In this document: positions 1 through 7,585 of the stretch, one piece after another
How the letters are laid out: every line of letters begins with the position of its first letter
Position numbering within the stretch: position 1 is the stretch's first letter
Source of the DNA: ZC4RG17 sp035304485
GTDB taxonomy: Bacteria; Actinomycetota; Acidimicrobiia; Spongiisociales; ZC4RG35
Length of the DNA stretch: 32,645 nucleotides
Direction of reading: 5' to 3'
Assembly: GCA_035304485.1 (NCBI GenBank)
Contig: DATGPZ010000192.1
Coordinates: 1-32,645 of the forward strand
Notes under the pieces: generated by a model
The model's database searches: none
Seen by the model: the letters and a program-made list of their open reading frames with translations, nothing else
Told to the model about the DNA's origin: nothing
Program-made: the position numbers and the translations under genes

Positions 1-223
1 TGCGTCCGGTGAGCCGGCGGTATTCGACACTCAGCAGACCGTCGTCTGCCAGTCGATCCAGGTGATAGGCGGCAGCCTGGCGAGACACCCCCACGGCCTC
101 AGCGGCTTGGTCGCGACCTACCGCGTCGGGTGCTGCGGCGACGTATTCGTACAGGGCCCGACGGGCGGGTTCCGCCAGAGCCGATACCGCCTCGAGAGCC
201 TCGGAAGGCGTGAGGTCTTTCAT
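1..223 (-). CDS. ArsR-type winged-helix regulator, N-terminal part (truncated by window edge)
   Basis: The first 74 codons of a minus-strand gene are visible, starting at ATG 223-221; the rest lies outside the window. The peptide has the wHTH pattern of ArsR-like regulators: an N-terminal helix with LAEPARRALYEYV, then VGRDQAAEAVGVSRQAAAYHLDRLADDG as helix-turn-helix plus recognition helix (split here by reading only: about residues 32-60), then the start of the wing. It is divergent from the DoxX-like gene at 312, and an inverted repeat overlaps that gene's -35 box, so autoregulation or control of the neighbour is a reasonable inference. The ligand cannot be judged because the C-terminal part is missing. 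Confidence 0.8.
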   Translation of the reverse strand, partial: MKDLTPSEALEAVSALAEPARRALYEYVAAAPDAVGRDQAAEAVGVSRQAAAYHLDRLADDGLLSVEYRRLTGR

Positions 224-250
224 CTCCCACCACTCTAAAGCAAACGACTC

Positions 251-279
251 TTGACGTAAGAGGATCGGGAGTCTAAAAT
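251..279 (+). promoter_or_regulatory. Sigma-70-type promoter for the DoxX-like gene
   Basis: TTGACG (251-256) and TAAAAT (274-279) are separated by exactly 17 bp, a near-consensus housekeeping promoter that is rare in such GC-rich DNA. A palindrome CTCTT-GACGT-AAGAG (248-262) overlaps the -35 box, and GACTC/GAGTC (246-250, 269-273) forms a wider inverted pair. This is a plausible operator for the divergent ArsR-type regulator. Confidence 0.75.
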
Positions 280-311
280 CAAGATGAGGCATATTTAGAA
301 AGGAGATGCCC

Positions 312-704
312 ATGGCGACTGTGCAGCAGACCGCACCGGCCCGAGTAGATGGATCGTCCGAGGCGTACCGGATACTGCACTTCGGGTTCACCGTCGCCCC
401 GATCCTCTTTGGGCTGGACAAGTTCGTGAACCTCATGACCGATTGGACCGAGTTCTTGCCCGGGTTCGTCACGGACGTCGTCTCGGGTGGAGTGGTGATG
501 GCGATCGTCGGCGTGGTCGAGATCGCCGCCGGCATCGGCGTGTGGCTCCGCCCGAGGATCTTCTCCTACGTGGTGGCTGCCTGGCTCGGCGTGATCATCG
601 TGACCCTGGCTCTCGCCGGAGGGTTCTGGGATATCGCCCTGCGTGACTTCGGTCTACTCCTCGGGGCCCTGGCTCTGGGTCGGCTCGCTCGAGAGCACGC
701 CTGA
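312..704 (+). CDS. DoxX-like small integral membrane protein
   Basis: This 130-residue protein has about four hydrophobic segments. Near the first it carries the DoxX-type pattern HFGFTVAPILFGLDKFVN, followed by a loop with TDWTEFLPGF, then VVMAIVGVVEIAAGIGVWL and two further membrane spans. DoxX-family proteins are inner-membrane proteins of varied and often unknown function. Two in-frame starts exist: ATG 306 abuts the ribosome site AAAGGAG (299-305), whereas ATG 312 lies 6 nt downstream of it, so 312 is chosen. A strong promoter precedes it and a divergent ArsR-type regulator gene lies next to it, suggesting induced expression. Substrate or partner is unknown. Confidence 0.75.
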   Translation: MATVQQTAPARVDGSSEAYRILHFGFTVAPILFGLDKFVNLMTDWTEFLPGFVTDVVSGGVVMAIVGVVEIAAGIGVWLRPRIFSYVVAAWLGVIIVTLALAGGFWDIALRDFGLLLGALALGRLAREHA

Positions 705-747
705 GTCGGAGCGCCGGCAGGATCGGGCCGTGCTCGTCAGGCAGAGT

Positions 748-1488
748 TCAGACGGCAAACTCGGCGAGTGCGTCGGGATCGACAACGGCCACCCAACGGC
801 GTCCCGTCTCGACCAGGCCTTGGCGTCTCCAACGGCTGAGGAGACGGCTCACGGTCTCGGTCCGAGCTCCCACCAGGTCGGCGAGGTCCTCCCTCGACAG
901 GGGTGTCTGTACTAGGACTCCAGTTCGGCGGCGGACTCCCAGCTTGTCGGCTAGCTCGAGCAAGACGGAAGCCGTCCGCTGCTCCACCGTGCCTCCGATC
1001 CGAAACAGGGCATCCTGTGTCGCGGCGAGGCGCAGGGAAACCGCCGACAGAGCGGCGCGTGAGACCGAGGGGTAGCGGCCGAGGACCCAGTTGAAATCGG
1101 CGATGCCGAAGGCCAGAAGACAGGCTCCGGATAGGGCCTGCGCGCTCTCCTGATAGGCGTCGAAGCCGAGGGCGGGGAGCACGCCGCAGAAGTCGCCCGG
1201 TCCCAGGAGCCCGGTGGTCGTGTGCATGCCCTCGGCCGAGAGCCGGGTGGTCTTCACCACACCCGTGGCGATGACGAACAATTGGGAGGCTGGCTCTCCC
1301 TCCCGGTAGACCCAATCTCCCGCCGTGAATCCGACGCTACGTGCCCGCCGGTCGACCGCTTCTAGCTCCGCAGGCTTCAGATCTGAGAAGAACGACACCT
1401 CGGTCAGGATCTGGCGTCGCACCTCCGGGGTGCAGTGCTGGGGGTCGATGACTTCGATGTATAGAGGAGTACGGCGGCGATCAGACAA
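748..1488 (-). CDS. Crp/Fnr-family transcriptional regulator
   Basis: This 246-residue protein has a cyclic-nucleotide-binding-type beta barrel (about residues 30-150, with YREGEPASQLFVIATGVVK and LLGPGDFCGVLPAL) and a C-terminal Crp-type helix-turn-helix (about 193-235, SREDLADLVGARTETVSRLL). Its length is normal for the family. The start is TTG 1488-1486, which overlaps the end of the ATPase gene by 8 bp; no good Shine-Dalgarno site is seen, so translation is probably coupled to the ATPase. Being last in a metal-efflux operon, it may regulate that operon. No Fnr-type iron-sulfur cysteine cluster is apparent; the effector is unknown. Confidence 0.88.
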   Translation of the reverse strand: MSDRRRTPLYIEVIDPQHCTPEVRRQILTEVSFFSDLKPAELEAVDRRARSVGFTAGDWVYREGEPASQLFVIATGVVKTTRLSAEGMHTTTGLLGPGDFCGVLPALGFDAYQESAQALSGACLLAFGIADFNWVLGRYPSVSRAALSAVSLRLAATQDALFRIGGTVEQRTASVLLELADKLGVRRRTGVLVQTPLSREDLADLVGARTETVSRLLSRWRRQGLVETGRRWVAVVDPDALAEFAV

Positions 1489-3412
1489 CTAGATCCCGGG
1501 GACGAGGAACCGAGCCCTCCATGATGGTCTCCGTTCTCGACTTTGTCTTCCGTCGACCGAGCCGGAGGAGGCGGGCCGCATTGACGATCACTACCAGCAC
1601 GCTCAGCTGGTGGATCAGCATGCCTCCGGCCATGTGAACCTCGCCAGCCAGGACACCCGTCAGCAGCAATCCCACGGTGGCGATCGAAACCACCACGTTC
1701 TGACGCAGGTTCCGGGTCGTGGCTCGGGCGTACTCGATCGCGTCGGCGATCGCCTCTACTCGACCGGAGAGGATGGCCACGTCGGCCGTCTCAGCCGCCA
1801 CGGCGGTGGCACCAGGACCGAATGCCACTCCTACGTCGGCCGCGGCCAAGGCGGGAGCGTCATTGACGCCGTCGCCCACCATCGCCACCAGGCCAGTCGC
1901 CTGGAGTTCTTGGACGGCTGCCAGCTTGTCTTCCGGCAGGAGCCCGGCCTTCACCTCACTGATACCGGAGGCGGTGGCGACCCGGCTCGCCACGCGCTCG
2001 CTGTCGCCCGTGAGGATCCACAGACGTGTCACGCCAGCCCGGTGCAACCGCGACACGCCGGTGGCGGCATCGTCCCGGAGGGTGTCAGCCATCGCCACCA
2101 CACCGATCACCCGGTTCTCGGCGGCTACCAGCAGGGCAGTTTTGCCTTCGCCCGTGAGTCGGTCGAGGATTCGGGCCACGTCCGGCGATACCTCGACACC
2201 CAGTTCCGACATCAGACGTTCTGACCCCACTGCCACGCTCGTGCCGGCCACCTGAGCTGAGACGCCCCGTCCAGCATGCTGCGCGAACCCTTCCGCCTCC
2301 AACTGGGCCGATCCGCGTGACTGGGCAGCGTCCACGACGGGGCCTGCGAGCGGGTGTTCCGATAGGGTCTCGACCGCCGCTGCCAGTGCCAGGACGCGGT
2401 CGGCCGAGACCTGGTCTATGACCGGTACGACGTCGGCCACCTGGAATTCGCCGGTCGTCAGCGTGCCCGTCTTGTCGAATGCCACCGTGTCGATCCGGGC
2501 AGTGGTTTCGAGATGCTCCCCGCCCTTGATCAGGATCCCGGCCTGGGCAGCGCGTCCGATCCCCGCCACGATCGAAACCGGGATCGAGATGACCAGAGCG
2601 CCGGGACACCCGATCACGAGCAAAGTCAAGGCCAGATGGGCGTCGCGGCTCACCGCGAATGCGATCAGAGCCGCGCCGGCCACCGCCGGTGTGTACCAAC
2701 GTCCGAACTTCTCGATGAATCGCTGCGCGGGCGCCTTGGCCTCCTGGGCCTCCTCGACCCTGGCGATGATGCGAGCGAGCGTCGTGTCGCTGCCCGTGGC
2801 GGTGGCTTCGACTCTCAGTAGGCCGCCGGTGGTCACGGTTCCGGCGTACACGACGTCGGCGGGTTCCTTGGCGACCGGGGTGGACTCACCCGTGATCGAC
2901 GACTCATCGGTCCACGCCCGGCCCTCGACCACCTGTCCATCGACGGGAATCCGGGCTCCGGGTTTCACCAGCACGGTCTCACCGGAAGTCACCTGAGCCG
3001 CGGGAACCTCGACATGAGAGCCCTCCCTCACCACGATCGCGGTGGTTGGCGCCATGTCGACGAGATGGGTGAGGGCACGACGGGTACGGCGCAGTGTGAC
3101 CTGCTCGAGGGTGGCACCCGCCTGGAACAGGAAGGTGACGGCCGCGGCCTCCCACACCTCCCCCAGGAGGATGGCGCCGGTCGCGGCGACGCTCACCAGT
3201 GCTTCGATCCCGATCCGGCGCATCCGCAAGTCGGCGAGTGCTCGGCGGGCGATGTCGGCCCCGGCTACCACGGAAGCAGCCACGAGAAACAACGGATACG
3301 ACCGGTTGCCGGGCCACATCCAGCCACTGATCCCGCCGAGGACGATGAGCAGGGCCGATACGGCCACCGTCCGCCAGCGGTTCCGGGACAGGCTCCGGAA
3401 CAGCTTCGACAT
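1481..3412 (-). CDS. Heavy-metal-translocating P1B-type ATPase (CadA/ZntA-like), HMA domain encoded separately
   Basis: This 643-residue membrane pump has the full P-type ATPase set: actuator TGES (174-177), phosphorylation site DKTGT (313-317), the P1B-specific SEHPL (351-355), and hinge GDGVND (513-518). The transmembrane metal motif reads CPG (269-271) in IGCPGALVISIPVS instead of the usual CPC. The C-terminal membrane part HQLSVLVVIVNAARLL resembles Cd/Zn/Co exporters. No N-terminal metal-binding domain is fused to it. A longer open frame reaches upstream to 3760, but that part overlaps the HMA gene in another frame. ATG 3412 overlaps the HMA stop as TGATG, marking a coupled start. The transported metal is inferred to be Zn, Cd or Co; Cu cannot be excluded. 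Confidence 0.9.
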   Translation of the reverse strand: MSKLFRSLSRNRWRTVAVSALLIVLGGISGWMWPGNRSYPLFLVAASVVAGADIARRALADLRMRRIGIEALVSVAATGAILLGEVWEAAAVTFLFQAGATLEQVTLRRTRRALTHLVDMAPTTAIVVREGSHVEVPAAQVTSGETVLVKPGARIPVDGQVVEGRAWTDESSITGESTPVAKEPADVVYAGTVTTGGLLRVEATATGSDTTLARIIARVEEAQEAKAPAQRFIEKFGRWYTPAVAGAALIAFAVSRDAHLALTLLVIGCPGALVISIPVSIVAGIGRAAQAGILIKGGEHLETTARIDTVAFDKTGTLTTGEFQVADVVPVIDQVSADRVLALAAAVETLSEHPLAGPVVDAAQSRGSAQLEAEGFAQHAGRGVSAQVAGTSVAVGSERLMSELGVEVSPDVARILDRLTGEGKTALLVAAENRVIGVVAMADTLRDDAATGVSRLHRAGVTRLWILTGDSERVASRVATASGISEVKAGLLPEDKLAAVQELQATGLVAMVGDGVNDAPALAAADVGVAFGPGATAVAAETADVAILSGRVEAIADAIEYARATTRNLRQNVVVSIATVGLLLTGVLAGEVHMAGGMLIHQLSVLVVIVNAARLLRLGRRKTKSRTETIMEGSVPRPRDLVV

Positions 3413-3639
3413 CAGAACGCTTGCGGTACTGCCAGGTAGCCGACCTGGTCGACAGCGGAGACGAGGTCGTCGACCGTTGTCTCGTCCGCGACGTGTTCGA
3501 CTTCGATCCTCCCCGTGGTGAAGTGCACCTGGGCAGATACGACGCCCGGCAAGTCGGCGAGCTTGGCTTCGATCTTCGAGACACAGGAAGGGCAGCTGAA
3601 CTCGTCGGACCGGAGAACGGTCTTGGTGATGGTGGACAT
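3412..3639 (-). CDS. Stand-alone heavy-metal-associated (HMA) domain protein
   Basis: This 75-residue CopZ-like protein has the metal-binding loop SCPSC near residues 15-19 and the ferredoxin-like pattern KIEAKLADLPGVVSAQVHF, then VDDLVSAVDQVGYL. It probably binds or delivers the metal pumped by the downstream ATPase. Start ATG 3639 has AAGGGA six nt upstream; an upstream in-frame ATG at 3720 would add 27 non-conserved residues. Its stop overlaps the ATPase start by one base (TGATG), so the two are translationally coupled. In many bacteria this domain is fused to the ATPase N-terminus, so here the usual protein is split into two. Confidence 0.88.
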   Translation of the reverse strand: MSTITKTVLRSDEFSCPSCVSKIEAKLADLPGVVSAQVHFTTGRIEVEHVADETTVDDLVSAVDQVGYLAVPQAF

Positions 3640-3792
3640 TGGTCGTCCCTTCGGGTCGTGGCCGGCGGTTCCGGCCCTCGTCCACGAAGCTACGGACCCG
3701 GGCGAGGGTGTCCATGACATCCGTCAATCTGCCGCGGATTCGTCGATTTCTCGTCTTCACGCCACCGAGCGGAGCGACGACACTGTGGCTGG

Positions 3793-4635
3793 ATGACTAC
3801 CTACATCCTGACCATCCAGTGTCCCGATGCCCCCGGTCTCGTCAACCGGGTGACGGGCGCGCTGCTGGAGGTGGGGGCGAACATCACCGAAGCGGCGCAG
3901 TTCACCGATCCCGACACGAGAATCTTCGCCCAGCGGATCGTGTTCGACTCCCCGGCCTCGCTCGCGGAGGCTCGAGCGGCGTTGGATCCAGTGTCGGAGG
4001 CCGTCGGCGGGACGTTCACTCTGCGGCCTCGTGATGCACGCCGACGGGTGCTGATCATGGCGTCGCGTGAGGAGCACTGTTTGCTCGACCTCCTCTTCAG
4101 GCATCGGAACGGTGAACTCGACATCGACATCCCGCTGATCATCTCCAATCACGAGGAGCGCGCCGACCTGGCGCACCGGTACGGGATTCCGTTCGAGCAC
4201 GTGCCGGTCACACCCGAGACCAAGACGGCCGCCGAGAAGATCCTGCTCGAGCGGGTCGAACGACTCGGAATCGACTTCGTCGTGCTCGCCCGTTACATGC
4301 AGATCCTCTCCCCGGAGGTGTGCCACGCGCTCGAAGGACGGATCATCAACATCCACCATTCGTTCCTTCCCGGGTTCAAGGGCGCCCGTCCCTACCACCA
4401 GGCCCACGCTCGGGGCGTGAAGCTGATCGGGGCGACCGCGCACTACGTGACCACCGATCTCGACGAGGGCCCGATCATCGAACAGGACGTGGTGCGGGTG
4501 GACCACGCCGACAGCGTCGAGGACATGGTGCGTCTCGGGCGGGATGTCGAGCGGCTCGTGCTGTCGCGGGCGGTCCGCTATCAGGCCGAGGATCGGGTCA
4601 TCCTGCTCGGCTCCAAGACCGTGGTTTTCTCATAG
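3793..4635 (+). CDS. purU: Formyltetrahydrofolate deformylase
   Basis: This 280-residue enzyme hydrolyses 10-formyl-tetrahydrofolate to formate and tetrahydrofolate, balancing one-carbon pools and supplying formate for purine synthesis. An N-terminal ACT domain (about 1-80, LTIQCPDAPGLVNRVTGALL) is followed by a formyltransferase-fold domain from about residue 90. The latter contains RVLIMASREEHCLLDLL, IINIHHSFLPGFKGA with the catalytic Asn and His, and the conserved Asp in DLDEGPII. Length is normal. ATG 3793 has no ribosome site; CACTGT ends 6 nt before it, so the transcript may be leaderless. No operon partner is evident. Confidence 0.95.
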   Translation: MTTYILTIQCPDAPGLVNRVTGALLEVGANITEAAQFTDPDTRIFAQRIVFDSPASLAEARAALDPVSEAVGGTFTLRPRDARRRVLIMASREEHCLLDLLFRHRNGELDIDIPLIISNHEERADLAHRYGIPFEHVPVTPETKTAAEKILLERVERLGIDFVVLARYMQILSPEVCHALEGRIINIHHSFLPGFKGARPYHQAHARGVKLIGATAHYVTTDLDEGPIIEQDVVRVDHADSVEDMVRLGRDVERLVLSRAVRYQAEDRVILLGSKTVVFS

Positions 4636-4682
4636 ACCTGGGCCGCCTCGATACCCTCGCCGCAGTCGACAGGGGAGAACAC

Positions 4683-5219
4683 GTGACCACCGAAGCTCAG
4701 CTGCGCAGGGCCGCTCTCGGTCTGCCCGGGGTGGAAGAAGGGACCGAAGAAAAGGAAAGCGTCGTGTTCGCCGTCGAGGGAAAGACCTTTGCCTCCCTCA
4801 CCCAGGAGGGCCAGGTCCGCCTGCACTTGGACGTTACCGACAGCGCCTCCGCCCTCGCCGACCTTCCGGACGCCGAGCCGCTGGAGCGGGGGAACGGGAT
4901 CACCATCGCACTGGAGCGGGTCAACGGACAGGCGTTGAACTATCTGGTGCGGCGGGCGTGGTTCGCTCAGGCACCGAAGGAACTCACCGACGCTCTCGCC
5001 GCGGCCGACTCCGCCGCGGCGGGCGAGGTGGGAGATCTGCCCCGGGCCATCGGTCGACCGGCCACTCGGGCGCTGGCTGGAGCCGGTGTCACGACCCTGG
5101 CCGATGTCGCTCGCCACAGCGAGGACGAACTGTTGGCTCTCCACGGCGTCGGCCCCCGGGCCATACGCATACTCCGGGAGGCTCTGGAGGCACGAGGTCT
5201 GGAGATGGGGTCCGGCTGA
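4683..5219 (+). CDS. MmcQ/YjbR-like protein with C-terminal helix-hairpin-helix domain
   Basis: This is a 178-residue protein. The N-terminal half (LRRAALGLPGVEEGTEEKES, FAVEGKTFASLT, then ALNYLVRRAWFAQAPKEL) resembles the MmcQ/YjbR fold, a CyaY-like DNA-binding domain. The C-terminal part (about 120-175) has RpoA-like helix-hairpin-helix sequence: TRALAGAGVTTLADVARHS, then DELLALHGVGPRAIRILREA. The combination suggests nucleic-acid binding, but the role is unknown. The start is GTG 4683, preceded by AGGGGAG (4671-4677); the longer open frame upstream overlaps purU and is not used. Confidence 0.75.
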   Translation: MTTEAQLRRAALGLPGVEEGTEEKESVVFAVEGKTFASLTQEGQVRLHLDVTDSASALADLPDAEPLERGNGITIALERVNGQALNYLVRRAWFAQAPKELTDALAAADSAAAGEVGDLPRAIGRPATRALAGAGVTTLADVARHSEDELLALHGVGPRAIRILREALEARGLEMGSG

Positions 5220-5262
5220 GGAAATCGGACAGGGGGTGCTCCTCCAAGGCAGACGGCGGTGC

Positions 5263-5290
5263 TTTACAAGACGAAACCCACTGCTACGGT
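5263..5290 (+). promoter_or_regulatory. Probable promoter of the SLH-RCC1 gene
   Basis: TTTACA (5263-5268) matches five of six -35 consensus bases and lies 16 bp from TACGGT (5285-5290), a TANNNT -10 box. It would give a leader of about 28 nt containing the ribosome site AGGGGG (5314-5319). Confidence 0.55.
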
Positions 5291-5324
5291 CACCACCGCT
5301 AGTTGGTCGAATCAGGGGGTACCC

Positions 5325-7028
5325 ATGCCGTCTCGTTGGTTGGTTCGTTGGCGTCGTCGTTTGGTCTGGGTGGTGGCGACATTGGCGTTGGCAGTGGTTG
5401 CCGTCCCCGGGTTGGGAGCAGATTCGTTCGACGACGTTCCCTCCGACCACACCTTCGCCGCCGACATCGCTTGGCTGGCCGACGAAGGCATCACGCGGGG
5501 CTGTAACCCGCCTCAGAACACCCGGTTCTGTCCCGACGACTACGTGACTCGCGCCCAGATGGCGGCCTTCTTGGTCCGGGCCCTGGACCTACCGCCTGCC
5601 GACGATCAGGGGTTCACGGATTCGGCGGGGACGTTCAAGGGCAACATCGATTCGTTGGCGGCGGCTGGGATCACCCGGGGCTGTAACCCGCCCACCAACG
5701 ACCGTTTCTGCCCCGAAGAGTTGGTGACTCGGGGACAGATGGCGGCGTTCTTGGTCCGAGCATTGGGCCTGCCGCCTGCCGACGATCAGGGGTTCACGGA
5801 TTCGGCGGGGACGTTCAAGGGCAACATCGATTCGTTGGCTGCGGCTGGGATCACCCGAGGCTGTAACCCGCCGACCAACGACCGTTTCTGTCCCGACGGT
5901 CTCGTCACCCGCGGCCAGATGGCAGCCTTCCTCCATCGGGCCCTCACCATCGAGCCACCGATTCCCGCGAAGGCGATCGACATCAGTGTCGGGTTCCAGC
6001 ACGCCTGTGCCCTCTCCGAGGACGGTCGGGTCTACTGCTGGGGCTCCAACAACAACGGAAAGCTCGGCGTCGCCTCACCCACCATGAGCACCAAACCCAT
6101 CGAGGTTCCCGGGTTGTCCGATGTGGTCGACATCGCCGCCGGCAACAGCCACACCTGCGCGCTCAACACCTCCGGCCACGCTTACTGCTGGGGGCTGGGC
6201 GCAAGCGGGCGCCTGGGGACCGGCAACGAAGCCTCCACCTCGACGCCGACCCGCGTAGTCGGACTGACCGGAGTGACCGCTATCGATGCCGGTGAGAACT
6301 TCACGTGTGCCTTGAAGGACAACGGCACCGTCTGGTGTTGGGGTTTCGGAACCGGTGGGCACCTCGGCAACGGTGCCGAAAGCTCGAGCAGCGTCCCCGT
6401 GCCGGTGAGCGGGATCACGGACGCCGTCAACCTCGACGTCGGCTACGGCCATGCCTGCGTGACCACCGCCACCGAAAGGGCGAAGTGCTGGGGTGAGACA
6501 GGGCGCCCCGGCGACGGCACCCCCGGCGGGGACGGTATCGGCATGCAGCTCGTTCCGATCCAGGCGATCCTCGCGGACGTCGCCCGGGTGTCGGCCGGCC
6601 ACGGCAGCACCTGTGCTCTCACCCTTTCCGGCGTGATGAACTGCTGGGGCAACAACGGTGACGGCCAGCTCGGAACCGGTGACACGGCCGTTCGCAATAT
6701 TCCCAATCCGGTCCCGGGGATGACCCAGGTCCTGTCGATCGAAGCCGGCCACTACACCACCTGCGCCATCGACTCCGAGAGCGACACCTACTGCTGGGGG
6801 CGCAACGCCAACGGCACCGCCGCCATGGGGACGAGAGGCGACGACATCCTGTCGCCCAAGAAGGCCTTGGTGGATCGGGCGATGATGATCGATCTCGCTT
6901 ACAACAACGGTTGTGCTGTCTCTCTAGAAGGCGAAATCAGCTGCTGGGGTGACAACACCCTGGGCCAGTTGGGCATCGGGACCAGCGGCGGCGTGGAGCC
7001 CACCCCCCGCCCCGTCACCCTCCCCTGA
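5325..7028 (+). CDS. Secreted SLH-like repeat protein with seven-bladed RCC1 propeller
   Basis: This 567-residue exported protein begins with a signal peptide (RWLVRWRRRLVWVVATLALA, ending near GLGA). Three S-layer-homology-like units follow (about residues 30-210), each with the pattern ITRGCNPP...RFCP and VTRxQMAAFL; the paired Cys may form disulfides. From about residue 220 to the end there are seven RCC1-type repeats of the form CALxxxGxxxCWGxNxxGxLG, predicting a seven-bladed propeller. SLH units usually anchor proteins to the cell wall, and the propeller is probably a surface binding module. ATG 5325 follows AGGGGG at 5-6 nt and leads straight into the signal peptide, so it is preferred over ATG 5259. 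Confidence 0.88.
   Translation: MPSRWLVRWRRRLVWVVATLALAVVAVPGLGADSFDDVPSDHTFAADIAWLADEGITRGCNPPQNTRFCPDDYVTRAQMAAFLVRALDLPPADDQGFTDSAGTFKGNIDSLAAAGITRGCNPPTNDRFCPEELVTRGQMAAFLVRALGLPPADDQGFTDSAGTFKGNIDSLAAAGITRGCNPPTNDRFCPDGLVTRGQMAAFLHRALTIEPPIPAKAIDISVGFQHACALSEDGRVYCWGSNNNGKLGVASPTMSTKPIEVPGLSDVVDIAAGNSHTCALNTSGHAYCWGLGASGRLGTGNEASTSTPTRVVGLTGVTAIDAGENFTCALKDNGTVWCWGFGTGGHLGNGAESSSSVPVPVSGITDAVNLDVGYGHACVTTATERAKCWGETGRPGDGTPGGDGIGMQLVPIQAILADVARVSAGHGSTCALTLSGVMNCWGNNGDGQLGTGDTAVRNIPNPVPGMTQVLSIEAGHYTTCAIDSESDTYCWGRNANGTAAMGTRGDDILSPKKALVDRAMMIDLAYNNGCAVSLEGEISCWGDNTLGQLGIGTSGGVEPTPRPVTLP
5593..5890 (+). repeat. Internal 180-bp tandem duplication encoding SLH-like units
   Basis: The stretch from about 5593 recurs 180 bp downstream from about 5773 with only a few base differences over roughly 110 bp (for example CTGCCGACGATCAGG and GATTCGGCGGGGACG in both). 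It encodes a 60-residue repeat. The near-identity at DNA level points to recent duplication or gene conversion within the gene. Confidence 0.85.
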
Positions 7029-7032
7029 CGCG

Positions 7033-7083
7033 TTCTTAAGACCGAAACGGGGCGCAAAACGCCCCGTTTCGGTCCTGAGAATC
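7033..7083 (+). terminator. Strong hairpin after the SLH-RCC1 gene; copy A of a dispersed hairpin repeat
   Basis: GACCGAAACGGGGCG (7040-7054) and CGCCCCGTTTCGGTC (7060-7074) form a perfect 15-bp stem with loop CAAAA, and the flanking TTCT/AGAA extends it. It starts 11 nt after the stop codon and probably ends transcription. The left part, beginning TTCTTAAGACC, recurs at 14549 with 32 of 34 bases identical. Confidence 0.75.
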
Positions 7084-7147
7084 ACGCCGCCGGGGAATAT
7101 CCGGCCGAGCGCGACGTTGGTCGCAGCCGAGACCACATCGATGGCGG

Positions 7148-7192
7148 TCTCCCGACGAGGGGCAGCCCGTACCGGAAGCACGACGGGCGCGG
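7148..7192 (+). promoter_or_regulatory. Guanidine-III (ykkC-III)-like riboswitch upstream of Gdx
   Basis: The segment aligns by eye to the guanidine-III class. ACGAGG (7155-7160) is followed by GC, then GCCCGT (7165-7170), A, CCGG (7172-7175), and ACGGGC (7183-7188) followed by GC and GGAAAGGA. GCCCGT and ACGGGC pair over 6 bp as the class-typical pseudoknot helix. The short P1 (TCCCG with CCGGA) has one mismatch. The 3' side runs into the ribosome site AAAGGA (7193-7198), so ligand binding could mask or expose translation initiation. The downstream gene is a guanidinium-exporter homologue, the gene type this riboswitch class is known to control. Confidence 0.7.
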
Positions 7193-7205
7193 AAAGGACA
7201 TCGCC

Positions 7206-7526
7206 ATGGCTTGGTTCATCCTCGTTGTCGCCGGGCTCCTGGAGGTCGTTTGGGCGTCGCTGCTGCCCGCCACCCGGGGATTCACCCGGCTGTGGCCATC
7301 GGTCGGATTCCTGGCTGCCCTCACGGCGAGCATGGTTCTGCTCAGCCTCGCAGTCCGCGACATCCCCGTAGGGACCGCCTACGCCGTGTGGGTAGGAATC
7401 GGCGCGGTCGGCGCCGCTCTCGCCGGAGTGTTGATCTACGGCGACGACATGTCTGCCCGCCAGGTCGTCGCTCTGGCTCTCCTCGTCACGGGAATCGTCG
7501 CAGTCCGGCTCACTAGCGGCGAGTGA
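7206..7526 (+). CDS. gdx: SMR-family guanidinium exporter (Gdx/SugE type)
   Basis: This 106-residue protein has four transmembrane helices, the usual SMR length. The conserved membrane glutamate is E13 in AGLLEVVWAS, and the Gdx-type signature PVGTAYAVWVGIGAVGAA is intact, which favours the guanidinium/proton exchanger subgroup over EmrE-type drug exporters. SMR proteins act as antiparallel dimers in the inner membrane. Start ATG 7206 follows AAAGGA with a 7-nt gap. The upstream guanidine-III-like element independently supports guanidinium as substrate. Confidence 0.88.
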   Translation: MAWFILVVAGLLEVVWASLLPATRGFTRLWPSVGFLAALTASMVLLSLAVRDIPVGTAYAVWVGIGAVGAALAGVLIYGDDMSARQVVALALLVTGIVAVRLTSGE

Positions 7527-7585
7527 AATCGGCCGATGTGGGTACAGGATCACAACATTGCTTAGTGTGAGCATCGGTCCACGTC

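Noticed and set aside
3652..3710. GGGTCGTGGCCGGCGG resembles the 5' core of the ZTP (pfl) riboswitch, and purU belongs to one-carbon metabolism.
   Set aside because: The second conserved half (CCGCCTGGGCA-like) is missing, and purU seems to start without a leader, so no aptamer is supported.
3413..3760. N-terminal extension of the P-type ATPase ORF upstream to 3760.
   Set aside because: It overlaps the well-supported HMA gene in another frame and has no family-like sequence; the TGATG junction marks the start at 3412.
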